From the NCBI RefSeq assembly GCF_002093115.1, contig NZ_NAAD01000001.1:332235-396234 (forward strand): DNA of 64,000 bases. The letters run 5' to 3'. Position numbers and translations under genes: made by a program. Below, piece by piece: positions 42,925-50,630 of the stretch (the stretch's first letter is position 1; every line of letters begins with the position of its first letter). The stretch is from Geothermobacter hydrogeniphilus (GTDB lineage: Bacteria; Desulfobacterota; Desulfuromonadia; Desulfuromonadales; Geothermobacteraceae). Under the pieces are notes generated by a model, which had not been told where the DNA came from, searched no databases, and was given only the letters and a program-made list of their open reading frames with translations.

Positions 42925-43657
42925 ACTGCCCCTGGTTGAGTGTTTCTCCTCCCTGCAGGGGGAAGGGCTGCACATCGGCCGCCGCCAGGTTTTTCTCCGC
43001 CTGGGCGGCTGCAACCTCAACTGTGGCTACTGCGATACCGACTTCAGAATCTGCGATACCTGCCGCTTCGAGACGACTCCCGGTTCGGGACGTTTCAAGG
43101 CGGTTCCCAACCCGGTCTCCGTCGAGACTCTCTGCGCCTTGCTCGACCAGTGGCTGGCCCTTGCGCCGAACCTCCACCATGCCTTGTCGTTGACCGGCGG
43201 CGAACCGCTGTTGCATGCCGATGCCCTGAACGACTGGCTGCCGGTCCTTGCTGAACGGCTACCGATCCACCTGGAAACCAATGGTACCCTTTATCAGTGT
43301 TTGCCGGCCCTGATGCCGCATTTGACATTTCTTTCCATCGATCTGAAGCTGGAGGCCACCACCGGCAGCCCGACCCCCTGGAACGAGCATCGGCATTTTC
43401 TCCAGGCGGCCCGGAGTCGTCCCGCCCAGGTCAAGATCGTCGTTGACACCGGCCAGGATGAAGAGGAACTGGTGCAGGGCGCGACCCTGGTTGAAGAACT
43501 ACTGCCCGCAGCCCCGCTTTTTCTGCAGCCGGTGACCCGCGACGGCGGTCCCGACGTCAGCGGTGAGCAGCTGCTCGCCTGGCAGCAGCTGCTTTCCCGC
43601 CACCACCCCGATACCCGGGTTGTGCCGCAGATCCATCCGCTGCTCCGGATCGACTAG
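42896..43657 (+). CDS. queE: 7-carboxy-7-deazaguanine synthase
   Basis: This radical SAM enzyme makes 7-carboxy-7-deazaguanine from the QueD product. The 253-residue protein has the cluster motif CNLNCGYC (Cx3Cx2C), the substrate-facing ECFSSLQGEGLHIGRRQVFL at the start and LTGGEPLLHADAL for SAM binding. An extra cysteine pair follows the cluster (FRICDTCRF). The start ATG 42896 lies inside queD behind GGGAG. queC and tgt are not in the window. Confidence 0.93.
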   Translation: MPVPATASTELPLVECFSSLQGEGLHIGRRQVFLRLGGCNLNCGYCDTDFRICDTCRFETTPGSGRFKAVPNPVSVETLCALLDQWLALAPNLHHALSLTGGEPLLHADALNDWLPVLAERLPIHLETNGTLYQCLPALMPHLTFLSIDLKLEATTGSPTPWNEHRHFLQAARSRPAQVKIVVDTGQDEEELVQGATLVEELLPAAPLFLQPVTRDGGPDVSGEQLLAWQQLLSRHHPDTRVVPQIHPLLRID

Positions 43658-43659
43658 TC

Positions 43660-44391
43660 ATGTTGATCGCTGACCTCACCATGCCCGAATTTGAAGCGGG
43701 CCTGCAACAGACCCGGACCATCATCCTGCCCTTCGGCGCCACCGAGGAGCATGGCCGGCACCTGCCGCTGTCAACCGACACCCTGATGGCTGAAACCCTG
43801 GCCGCCCTGGCCGCCGAACGGAGAAAGGTTTTTGTCGCTCCTGTCATTCCCTACGGTGTCTGCCGTTCGAGCAGCGGGCATCCGGGAACCATCAGCATCC
43901 GTGGTCTGACCCTGCGCGCCCTGGCATGTGACCTGTTGCGGGACTGTTACCGCCAGGGGCTGCGGCGCTTCATCCTGCTGAGCGGACATGCCGGTGGTAC
44001 TCACAATGCGTTTCTGCTGGATGCCGGGGAAGAGATGCTGGACAGCCTCCCGGAAGCGGAAATCGCCGTTGTCACGGAACTCGACCTGGTGCGGGCTGAT
44101 GCCGCGAACCTGGTTGAAACGCGCGGCGACTCGCACGCCGGCGAGATCGAAACCTCGCGTTTGCTGCACAGTCATCCGCAGCTGGTCAAGGGGACGAGTG
44201 AACGGGAATTTCCCGATTTTCCGAAAGGATTGCTGGTTCGCGACAAACGGTCCTGCTGGCCCGGCGGCGTCTGGGGTGATCCGGGCAAGGCTTGCGCGGA
44301 GAAGGGCAGGGCGATCGAAGCGGCGGTCCTGGAAGGGTTGCTCAACCTGATCGATCGGTTGGAAGAAACCGATCAACACCTCAAACGATGA
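43660..44391 (+). CDS. Creatininase-family amidohydrolase
   Basis: A 243-residue protein with metal-site motifs PFGATEEHGRHLPLSTD, LSGHAGGTHNAF and GDSHAGEIETS typical of the creatininase superfamily. The superfamily includes creatininase, FAPy deformylases of archaeal riboflavin synthesis and MftE of mycofactocin maturation, so the substrate cannot be named. The start is two bases after the queE stop, so the gene is part of the yacG-queD-queE operon. A pterin- or deazaguanine-related hydrolysis is a reasonable guess only. Confidence 0.83.
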   Translation: MLIADLTMPEFEAGLQQTRTIILPFGATEEHGRHLPLSTDTLMAETLAALAAERRKVFVAPVIPYGVCRSSSGHPGTISIRGLTLRALACDLLRDCYRQGLRRFILLSGHAGGTHNAFLLDAGEEMLDSLPEAEIAVVTELDLVRADAANLVETRGDSHAGEIETSRLLHSHPQLVKGTSEREFPDFPKGLLVRDKRSCWPGGVWGDPGKACAEKGRAIEAAVLEGLLNLIDRLEETDQHLKR

Positions 44392-44423
44392 TGAAATCCT
44401 GCTGACGGGCGGACGAAGGAGGG

Positions 44424-44621
44424 TCAGTTGCCGCTGATAACCTGGTTCAGTTCGGACAGCAGTTCGTCGACATCCACATGATGAACATTGGCGCCACCTT
44501 CAACCGCTTCGAACTGGGCGATCTGACATTCATTGCAGTCGAGGCCGAACTTCTTGAAAACACTGATCGTCTGCGGGTGTTTGCGGATAATCTCGCCGAT
44601 CGTCATCTCTTTGCTGATCAT
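44424..44621 (-). CDS. DUF1858 domain protein
   Basis: A 65-residue protein of the DUF1858 family, found alone or beside redox enzymes such as hybrid cluster proteins. It begins ISKEMTIGEIIRKHPQTISVFKKFGLDC and has a CNEC cysteine pair near residue 29. Such a pair could undergo redox cycling or bind metal. The gene is 22 bases downstream of coaD and probably shares its transcript. Its function is unknown. Confidence 0.8.
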   Translation of the reverse strand: MISKEMTIGEIIRKHPQTISVFKKFGLDCNECQIAQFEAVEGGANVHHVDVDELLSELNQVISGN

Positions 44622-44642
44622 CTTTGCAACCTCCCTGAACTG

Positions 44643-45128
44643 TTAACGGGAAAATTTTTCACGTAACGCGGCCAGAACCGGTTCCGGTACCAGGGTATCT
44701 ACATTGCCGCCGAGGGAGGCAACCTCCTTGACAATGGATGAACTGAGATAACCGTAGCTTACCGACGTCATCATGAACAGGGTTTCGACTTCTTCGTGAA
44801 CAGCGTGGTTCATCTGGGCAATCTGGAATTCGTATTCGAAGTCCGAAACCGCCCGCAATCCGCGAAGTATGACCCGGGCGCCCTGCGAAACCACGTAGTC
44901 GACCAGCAGTCCCTCAAAGGTGTCGACTTTCAGGCGCGGGTTTTCGGCAACAACCTGCTCAATCATGGCCAGACGCTCCGCGGTGGTGAAGAGCGACTTT
45001 TTCTCGGAGTTCCGGGCGACCGCGATGATAACCTGGTCAAAGACCTCCAGCCCGCGCTGGATGATATCCAGGTGACCATTGGTGATCGGGTCGAAGGACC
45101 CCGGGTAAACCGCTATATGTTTTTTCAT
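44643..45128 (-). CDS. coaD: Phosphopantetheine adenylyltransferase
   Basis: The penultimate coenzyme A enzyme, transferring AMP to 4'-phosphopantetheine. The 161-residue product has YPGSFDPITNGHLDIIQRG (the HxGH-type nucleotidyl-transfer motif is GHLD), RGLRAVSDFEYEFQ, and the C-terminal YGYLSSSIVKE loop. It overlaps rsmD by four bases, the common rsmD-coaD pair. Confidence 0.97.
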   Translation of the reverse strand: MKKHIAVYPGSFDPITNGHLDIIQRGLEVFDQVIIAVARNSEKKSLFTTAERLAMIEQVVAENPRLKVDTFEGLLVDYVVSQGARVILRGLRAVSDFEYEFQIAQMNHAVHEEVETLFMMTSVSYGYLSSSIVKEVASLGGNVDTLVPEPVLAALREKFSR

Positions 45129-45691
45129 GTCACATCCAGAGGCTGAAAGAGTTCAATTCGAGTGCGCCCGAAAAGTCGTTCTTCAATCCGCTCAAGCCCT
45201 TCCGGGGGGATACAGGGTTGATCCTGCCGATCGGACTCGGCGACCACTATAGCATTTTTCTCCAGCAGCCGTCCCGCAATCAACGCAGCCAGGGTGGGTT
45301 CGACCAGATTGCGGGAGTAGGGGGGATCGAGAAAAACAATCGTGAAGGGATTGCCGCCCCGCATCTCGTCCAGTGCGGCAGCAACCGGACGACGGAGAAT
45401 CCGGGCCCGGTCTGCCAGCTGGCAATGTTCCAGGTTGGCACGAATCAACCGTTCCGCCTTACGGTCCTGGTCAACCAGGGTCGCGTGGACGGCGCCGCGA
45501 CTGAGGGCTTCCAGCGACATGGCGCCGCTTCCGGCAAAGAGGTCAAGGACCCGAGCCCCGTCACAGCCGCCGAGCCTGCTGAACAACATGCTGAAAACAG
45601 CTTCCCGCACCCGGTCGGGAGTCGGCCTGATGCCCTGTCCGCTGAAACTGCCGAGTTTGCGCCCGCGAGCGCTTCCGCTGATAATTCTCAC
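45125..45691 (-). CDS. rsmD: 16S rRNA (guanine966-N2)-methyltransferase
   Basis: A Rossmann-fold methyltransferase of 188 residues that modifies G966 of 16S rRNA. The N-terminal RIISGSARGRKLGSF, SAM-binding VLDLFAGSGAMSLEALSRG and catalytic FLDPPY are all present. GTG 45691 is chosen because GGAG lies five bases upstream; a TTG at 45709 would overlap that site. The gene is divergent from dgt. Confidence 0.95.
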   Translation of the reverse strand: MRIISGSARGRKLGSFSGQGIRPTPDRVREAVFSMLFSRLGGCDGARVLDLFAGSGAMSLEALSRGAVHATLVDQDRKAERLIRANLEHCQLADRARILRRPVAAALDEMRGGNPFTIVFLDPPYSRNLVEPTLAALIAGRLLEKNAIVVAESDRQDQPCIPPEGLERIEERLFGRTRIELFQPLDVT

Positions 45692-45719
45692 TGTGACTCC
45701 ATTTTGCAAATACCTGAAA

Positions 45720-45749
45720 AAGCTAGCATACTGACTCTGCGAGCGTCAA
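45720..45749 (-). promoter_or_regulatory. Possible promoter of rsmD-coaD
   Basis: On the minus strand, TTGACG (45749-45744) and TAGCTT (45725-45720) are separated by 18 bases. The -10 is a poor match, so this is tentative. Confidence 0.4.
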
Positions 45750-45776
45750 GATAATGCATCGTAACGTGAAATCAGG

Positions 45777-45806
45777 TTGCAGGACGGGTTACGGCCTACA
45801 TACAAT
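45777..45806 (+). promoter_or_regulatory. Promoter of dgt
   Basis: TTGCAG (45777-45782) and TACAAT (45801-45806) are separated by 18 bases in the 190-base divergent region with rsmD. Confidence 0.6.
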
Positions 45807-45880
45807 AGAAGCTGAATCTGAGATTGCTGGTCAACGGTACAAGAACGGAGAGGTCACAACCCTTATCCCAGGAGCATCCC

Positions 45881-47014
45881 GTGGAACGACCTGATCTGGC
45901 CCCCTATGCCGCACGAAGCAGTGCCAGCCGGGGGCGAAAGTATGACGAACCCTACAAGGACGATCGCCCCGCCTTCGAGCGGGACCGGGACCGCATCATT
46001 CATTGTGCCGCGTTTCGTCGTCTGGAATACAAGACCCAGGTTTTCGTCAACCATGAAGGGGATTATTACCGAACCCGTCTGACCCATTCGCTGGAGGTGG
46101 CCCAGATCGCCCGCGGCATTGCCCGGCGGATGAATCTGAACGAAGACCTGACCGAGGCCCTGGCCCTGGCTCATGACCTGGGTCACACACCTTTCGGCCA
46201 CACCGGGGAACATGCCCTGAACAAGCTGATGAGGGATCACGGCGGTTTTGAACACAATCGCCAGTCACTGCGTGTTGTTGAGGAACTTGAAGAGCGTTAT
46301 CCGGGCTTTCCCGGTTTGAACCTCTCCTGGGAAACCAGGGAGGGGATCATCAAGCATTCCAGCGATTACGACCGTCCCGGCAGCAGCGCGGCGAATGATT
46401 ATGAACCGGGGTTGCGTCCCAGTCTTGAGGCCCAGATCATAGATCTGGCGGACGAGATCGCCTACAACAATCATGATATCGATGATGGACTTAAATCCGG
46501 CTATATCTGCCTTCAGCAGCTGGCCGAAATTCCTCTCTGGCAGACAACCTATGAACGGGTCGCCGACAAGTTTCCTGACATCGATCCTGAGCGTCATGTC
46601 CATCAGACCATCAGCCACCTGATAGGGGTTCTGATCGGTGATGTTGTCGAGCACAGTTGTGCCATGCTCAGCTCCGGCGGGATTGATTCTCCCGAAGCGG
46701 TGCGTCAGCAAACGGGACGGCTTATCGCTTTCAGCGCCGAGATGGATGAGAAAAACCGCCAATTGAAACGTTTTCTCTACGAAAAGCTCTATTGTCATTA
46801 CAAGGTTGAACGAATGCGTTTGAAAGCCGAGCGCTTTCTGACGCAGCTGTTCGAAACCTACAGACAGAATCCGACCCTGCTCCCCGACAGTTATCAGCAG
46901 CGATTTTCTTCCACCGGCATCGAGCGGGTTATCTGCGACTACCTGGCAGGAATGACCGACCGCTATGCTCAGGATGAATACAAGCGTCTGTTCGAACCGT
47001 TTGAACGGGTCTGA
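45881..47014 (+). CDS. dgt: dGTP triphosphohydrolase-like protein
   Basis: An HD-domain deoxyguanosinetriphosphate triphosphohydrolase-like protein of 377 residues. The HD motifs are RLTHSLEVAQIARGIAR and ALAHDLGHTPFGHTGEHAL, with the family start LAPYAARS and RDRIIHCAAFRRLEYKTQVF. GTG 45881 is favoured by CAGGAG seven bases upstream. An in-frame TTG at 45824, just after the promoter, could give a 19-residue N-terminal extension, which some relatives have. The product hydrolyses dNTPs, probably to control pools. Confidence 0.9.
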   Translation: MERPDLAPYAARSSASRGRKYDEPYKDDRPAFERDRDRIIHCAAFRRLEYKTQVFVNHEGDYYRTRLTHSLEVAQIARGIARRMNLNEDLTEALALAHDLGHTPFGHTGEHALNKLMRDHGGFEHNRQSLRVVEELEERYPGFPGLNLSWETREGIIKHSSDYDRPGSSAANDYEPGLRPSLEAQIIDLADEIAYNNHDIDDGLKSGYICLQQLAEIPLWQTTYERVADKFPDIDPERHVHQTISHLIGVLIGDVVEHSCAMLSSGGIDSPEAVRQQTGRLIAFSAEMDEKNRQLKRFLYEKLYCHYKVERMRLKAERFLTQLFETYRQNPTLLPDSYQQRFSSTGIERVICDYLAGMTDRYAQDEYKRLFEPFERV

Positions 47015-47032
47015 GCAACGATTGCGGCGGTT

Positions 47033-47060
47033 TTGACAAACAGCTGCTTCCCGCTATGGT
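47033..47060 (+). promoter_or_regulatory. Promoter of the membrane GGDEF-EAL gene
   Basis: TTGACA (47033-47038) and TATGGT (47055-47060) are 16 bases apart. The -10 covers the in-frame ATG at 47056, which therefore cannot be the translation start. The 5' leader would be only about 25 bases. Confidence 0.65.
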
Positions 47061-47091
47061 AGTAGCAGGGGGAGAAAGCGGGCGGAAAGGA

Positions 47092-48651
47092 ATGAAAAAA
47101 CCGGGTTGGCGCCTCCCGTTCAGCGGTCTACGGCGGATTGTCTTTTATTACCTTGTCCTGGGGGCGGCCTGGGCCTTCTGTTCCGACCCGTTGCTGAAAC
47201 TGCTGATCGACGACCCGCGGTTGCGTGAGTTGCTGCATCCCTTCAGGGACATTTTCTTTTTTGTCCTGACCGGTTTTTTTCTCTACCTGGTTCTCGACCG
47301 CTACCTGAAAGTGTTGCGCCGCGGTGACCGAAAACTTTTCCACGCGGCCTATCATGACAGTCTCACCGGGCTGGCCAATCAGCTGCGGTTCCAGAATCTT
47401 CTCGAAGAAACCCTCTCCGAACTGTCGGGCGGTGACAACAAAGCCGCAATCCTGCTGCTGGACCTGGACCGTTTCCGCACCGTTGTCCGGACCCTCGGCC
47501 ACAGTGTCGGCAACCTGCTGCTCAAGGAAATCGCCCGTCGGTTGCAGTCCTGTCTCGACCCGCAGGCCCTGCTGTCACGTTTCAGCGGCGATGAATTTGC
47601 CGTGCTGTTGCCGTCCATCGAGCACAGCGACCAGGTTGCCGGCGTTGCCGAATCCCTGCAGAAATGCCTCAAGGAACCTTTCCCCTTTGTCGAACATGGG
47701 CTCCACTTAAGCGGTAGCATCGGCATCGCGATCTATCCCCATGATGGCCATGATGCCATCACGCTGCTGAAAAATGCCGAGGTGGCCCGCAGTCGTGCCA
47801 AGGAAATGGGAGGGCATGGATTCCAGTTCTATTTTCCGGAGATGAACGAGTATTTCCTGCAGTCGCTGGTCCTCGAAAACCGCCTTCATACAGCCCTGGA
47901 GAGGAATGAACTGGGAGTTCGCTATCAGCCGCTGCTCCATCTGCATCGCAGCCGGATCAGCGGCGTGGAGGCCCTGATCTGCTGGAGGTACCCTGATGGC
48001 GAATCGATCTCACCGGAACGTTTCATCCCGCTGGCTGAGGAAACCGGCCTGATCGAGCCGATCGGTGAGTGGGTTTTGACCCGGGCCTGCCGTCAGAACC
48101 ATCACTGGCAGCAGCAGGGACTGCCGCCGCAGCGCATGGCGGTCAATGTTTCGGTACGGCAATTTTTCCATCCGGGGTTCTTTGACATGGTATGCCGGGT
48201 GCTGGAAAATACCGGTCTGGCTCCGAAATGGCTGGCACTGGAATTGACCGAGAGCATGTTGATGCAGGACGTGGAACAGGCTCGAAAGTTGCTGGCCGAC
48301 CTCAGACAGCTTGGTGTCAAGGTGGTGATCGACGACTTCGGTACCGGTTATTCGTCGCTCAGTTACCTTAAACGGTTTCCGGTTGACGGCTTGAAAATCG
48401 ACCAGTCCTTTATCGAAGGCATTCCTCGAGACCATGGGGACACCGCCTTGACGGCGGCCATCATCGCCATGGGGCACGCGCTTGGGCTTGAGGTGATCGC
48501 CGAGGGGGTCGAACGACTGGAACAGTACCGGTTTTTAAAGGAAAAAGGATGCGACCGTATCCAGGGGTATCTCTTCCATCCGCCCCTGACCGCCGAAGAA
48601 TGTACCGGGCTGCTGATGGAACACCGGATGGAGTCGATCGTCATCGCCTGA
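47092..48651 (+). CDS. Membrane GGDEF-EAL cyclic-di-GMP protein
   Basis: The 519-residue protein has two transmembrane helices (about 16-34 and 54-72) with a short loop and no recognisable sensor domain. A GGDEF domain follows whose signature is SGDEF (RFSGDEFAVLLP near 165). An EAL domain with EALICW near 293, a NVSVRQF segment and DDFGTGYSSLSYLKRFP ends the protein. The EAL active-site residues look intact, so phosphodiesterase activity is likely; cyclase activity is uncertain because of the Ser in the first position. ATG 47092 is chosen since an earlier ATG lies inside the -10 element. Confidence 0.88.
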   Translation: MKKPGWRLPFSGLRRIVFYYLVLGAAWAFCSDPLLKLLIDDPRLRELLHPFRDIFFFVLTGFFLYLVLDRYLKVLRRGDRKLFHAAYHDSLTGLANQLRFQNLLEETLSELSGGDNKAAILLLDLDRFRTVVRTLGHSVGNLLLKEIARRLQSCLDPQALLSRFSGDEFAVLLPSIEHSDQVAGVAESLQKCLKEPFPFVEHGLHLSGSIGIAIYPHDGHDAITLLKNAEVARSRAKEMGGHGFQFYFPEMNEYFLQSLVLENRLHTALERNELGVRYQPLLHLHRSRISGVEALICWRYPDGESISPERFIPLAEETGLIEPIGEWVLTRACRQNHHWQQQGLPPQRMAVNVSVRQFFHPGFFDMVCRVLENTGLAPKWLALELTESMLMQDVEQARKLLADLRQLGVKVVIDDFGTGYSSLSYLKRFPVDGLKIDQSFIEGIPRDHGDTALTAAIIAMGHALGLEVIAEGVERLEQYRFLKEKGCDRIQGYLFHPPLTAEECTGLLMEHRMESIVIA

Positions 48652-48666
48652 CGGCAGATGCTTCGT

Positions 48667-48963
48667 TCAGCGGGGCAGAGTAATCGTCGGCTCGTCGGCC
48701 GGGCGGTACAGCAGGATGGTCCGGCCGAGGATCTGGGCAACGGCCGAGGAGGTGCGGGCCGCCAGTCGCTCGGCGACCTCTTTTCGATCCAGCAGGCAGC
48801 CTTCCTGCAGTTTCAGCTTGATTAATTCATGGGCCGTCAACGCCTCGTCGACAGAAGCTTCCAGGGCGGCTGTCAGTTCGTCCTTGCCGATCATGACGAC
48901 CGGCTGCAGGTGATGACCTAGCCCGCGCAGGAAACGCCGTTGTTTTCCGGTCAGGGTCTGCAT
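48667..48963 (-). CDS. yhbY: YhbY-family ribosome-associated RNA-binding protein
   Basis: A 98-residue CRM-domain protein that associates with pre-50S particles in E. coli. It begins MQTLTGKQRRFLRGLGHHLQ and has the GxxG-type loop VVMIGKDEL and VAQILGRTILLYRPA. ATG 48963 gives the family's usual length; longer in-frame readings are unsupported. It is convergent with the GGDEF-EAL gene, with 15 bases between stops, and is followed upstream by the cytochrome gene. Confidence 0.92.
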   Translation of the reverse strand: MQTLTGKQRRFLRGLGHHLQPVVMIGKDELTAALEASVDEALTAHELIKLKLQEGCLLDRKEVAERLAARTSSAVAQILGRTILLYRPADEPTITLPR

Positions 48964-49063
48964 TCGTGTTCTCCGTCCAGCTGTTCGCGGGCAAAATGCC
49001 CGGGGTGAGGGCGCATTATAGACTCTTTGCGCGTCGGTGCAAGCATCTTCCGCGGTTTCCCGA

Positions 49064-49375
49064 TTATCGGCTCTGCTCAAGCAGGTAGTCGAGGGCGGCG
49101 ACCACATCCGCGTCGCTCAGGGCGGGATTTCCGCCTCGCGGCGGCATATGCCCGACAGCCCCCTCGAATCCCAGGATCGAGTGTTCGAGCAGCGTGTCCC
49201 GTCCCTGACCGAGTCGGGAGCGCCACCCCTCACGATCTCCGATGCGCTGGGCACCGTGTTTCCCGGTATCATGGCAGCGGGCACAGGCCTGTCGATAGAT
49301 CCGGACGCCGGGTTCGGGAACAGGCGGCTGCACACAGGCGGTACAGGCGAAAAGCAACCACAGCCAGCGAATCAT
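49064..49375 (-). CDS. Small c-type cytochrome, probably a lipoprotein
   Basis: A 103-residue protein with a signal peptide ending in LLFACTAC, which fits a lipobox. One haem c site, CARCH, lies near residue 31, and HMPPRGGNPALSDADVVAAL provides the distal Met and the last helix of a class I cytochrome of the c5 type. GGAGG six bases before ATG 49375 supports the start. It would be an envelope electron carrier, but its partner is unknown. It is divergent from the predicted peptidase lipoprotein at 49455, and 100 bases separate its stop from yhbY. Confidence 0.85.
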   Translation of the reverse strand: MIRWLWLLFACTACVQPPVPEPGVRIYRQACARCHDTGKHGAQRIGDREGWRSRLGQGRDTLLEHSILGFEGAVGHMPPRGGNPALSDADVVAALDYLLEQSR

Positions 49376-49454
49376 TGCCAACCTCCACAGGACAGCCCTG
49401 GCGGGCCACGGCAAGGTGAATTCAGGATCGTTCAATTATGCTACCATAGTTTTC

Positions 49455-50534
49455 ATGCGTGCCATTATCCCCTCCATCCTTTTGCTCTGCGCGTGCGTCC
49501 TGCTCCTTTCCGGTTGCAGCGATTTCGATTATTACCTGCAGGCGATTGATGGACAGTACGAGCTCCTGCACAAAAGCCGCGATATCCACGAGATCATTGC
49601 CGATCCGCAGGTCAGCGGGCCGCTGAAGTCCCAACTGGACCAGGCCCTGCATATCCGCGCCTTTGCCAGCACCTGGCTGCACCTGCCCGATAACGACAGT
49701 TATCGCCGCTATGCCGATCTCGGCCGCCCCTATGTTGTCTGGAATGTGGTCGCCACCCCGGAATTTTCACTGCAGCCGGTGACCTGGTGTTTCCCGATTG
49801 CCGGTTGTGTCCCCTATCGCGGCTATTTCAAGAAACAGCCGGCGATCGACTTTGCCAGGAAACTCAAGAAGGAAGGGGACGATGTTCTGGTGTACGGAGT
49901 TCAGGCCTATTCGACCCTGAACTGGTTTGACGATCCACTGCTGAACACGTTCAACAACGGATCCGAAACCTCCCTGGCCGCGCTGATTTTTCACGAACTC
50001 GCCCATCAGCAGGTCTACTTATCCGGCGATTCCGATTTCAATGAAGCGTTTGCCAAGACCGTTGAAATGGAAGGTGTCAAACGCTGGCTGCTGACGCACG
50101 GCAAAAGCCGGCAGGCGGAACACTACCGGGAGCAGCTGGTGATGGAACGTGATTTTTTACGGTTCGCCCGCAGCTGCCGCCAGCAGTTGCAGACTCTTTA
50201 TGCGTCGGGGCAGGCGCCCGAATCCATGCGGCGTGAAAAGTATCGTCTGATCCGTTCCTTCCAGGACGAGGTTCGGCGCTTCCGGCAGCAGCGCAATGAC
50301 GGCAACGGTTTTTCGGCCTGGCTGGACCCGGCCCTGAATAACGCCCGCTTCGCTTCTTTGAGCACCTATTATCAGCTGGTCCCGGCTTTTCAGCATTTAC
50401 TTTCTCTCTACCAGGGAGAACTGGACCCTTTTTATCGTCAGGTCGCGGAAATTGCCGCTCGGCCGGCAACCGAACGCAAACGGATTCTCGCTTTTCTCGG
50501 CCACAGGGAACCGTTCGCCAGCGCCCGTCGCTGA
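49455..50534 (+). CDS. Predicted aminopeptidase lipoprotein (PF10023 type)
   Basis: The 359-residue product has a lipobox (LLLSGCSDF, cysteine near residue 21) and the features of the uncharacterised predicted-aminopeptidase family (COG4324): GQYELLHKSRDI near the start, WCFPIAGCVPYRGYF in the middle, and a zinc site FHELAHQQVYL near residue 180 with a later NEAFAKTVE glutamate. No biochemical role is established. The first of two candidate ATGs (49416) lies before the signal peptide and is less likely. Confidence 0.8.
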   Translation: MRAIIPSILLLCACVLLLSGCSDFDYYLQAIDGQYELLHKSRDIHEIIADPQVSGPLKSQLDQALHIRAFASTWLHLPDNDSYRRYADLGRPYVVWNVVATPEFSLQPVTWCFPIAGCVPYRGYFKKQPAIDFARKLKKEGDDVLVYGVQAYSTLNWFDDPLLNTFNNGSETSLAALIFHELAHQQVYLSGDSDFNEAFAKTVEMEGVKRWLLTHGKSRQAEHYREQLVMERDFLRFARSCRQQLQTLYASGQAPESMRREKYRLIRSFQDEVRRFRQQRNDGNGFSAWLDPALNNARFASLSTYYQLVPAFQHLLSLYQGELDPFYRQVAEIAARPATERKRILAFLGHREPFASARR

Positions 50535-50556
50535 AACAGTCGGTCCTTTCTTTTTC

Positions 50557-50585
50557 TTTACAAGATCCCAGTTTTTCATTATCTT
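50557..50585 (+). promoter_or_regulatory. Promoter of lepA-lepB
   Basis: TTTACA (50557-50562) and TATCTT (50580-50585) are 17 bases apart, 45 bases upstream of lepA. Confidence 0.55.
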
Positions 50586-50630
50586 ACGAGATTGCGCGCT
50601 GTGCGCACCATCACCCCGTAAAGTCTGCAG

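Noticed and set aside
47056..47091. Earlier ATG start for the membrane GGDEF-EAL gene
   Set aside because: It lies inside the -10 hexamer of a good promoter, so it would not be transcribed from there.
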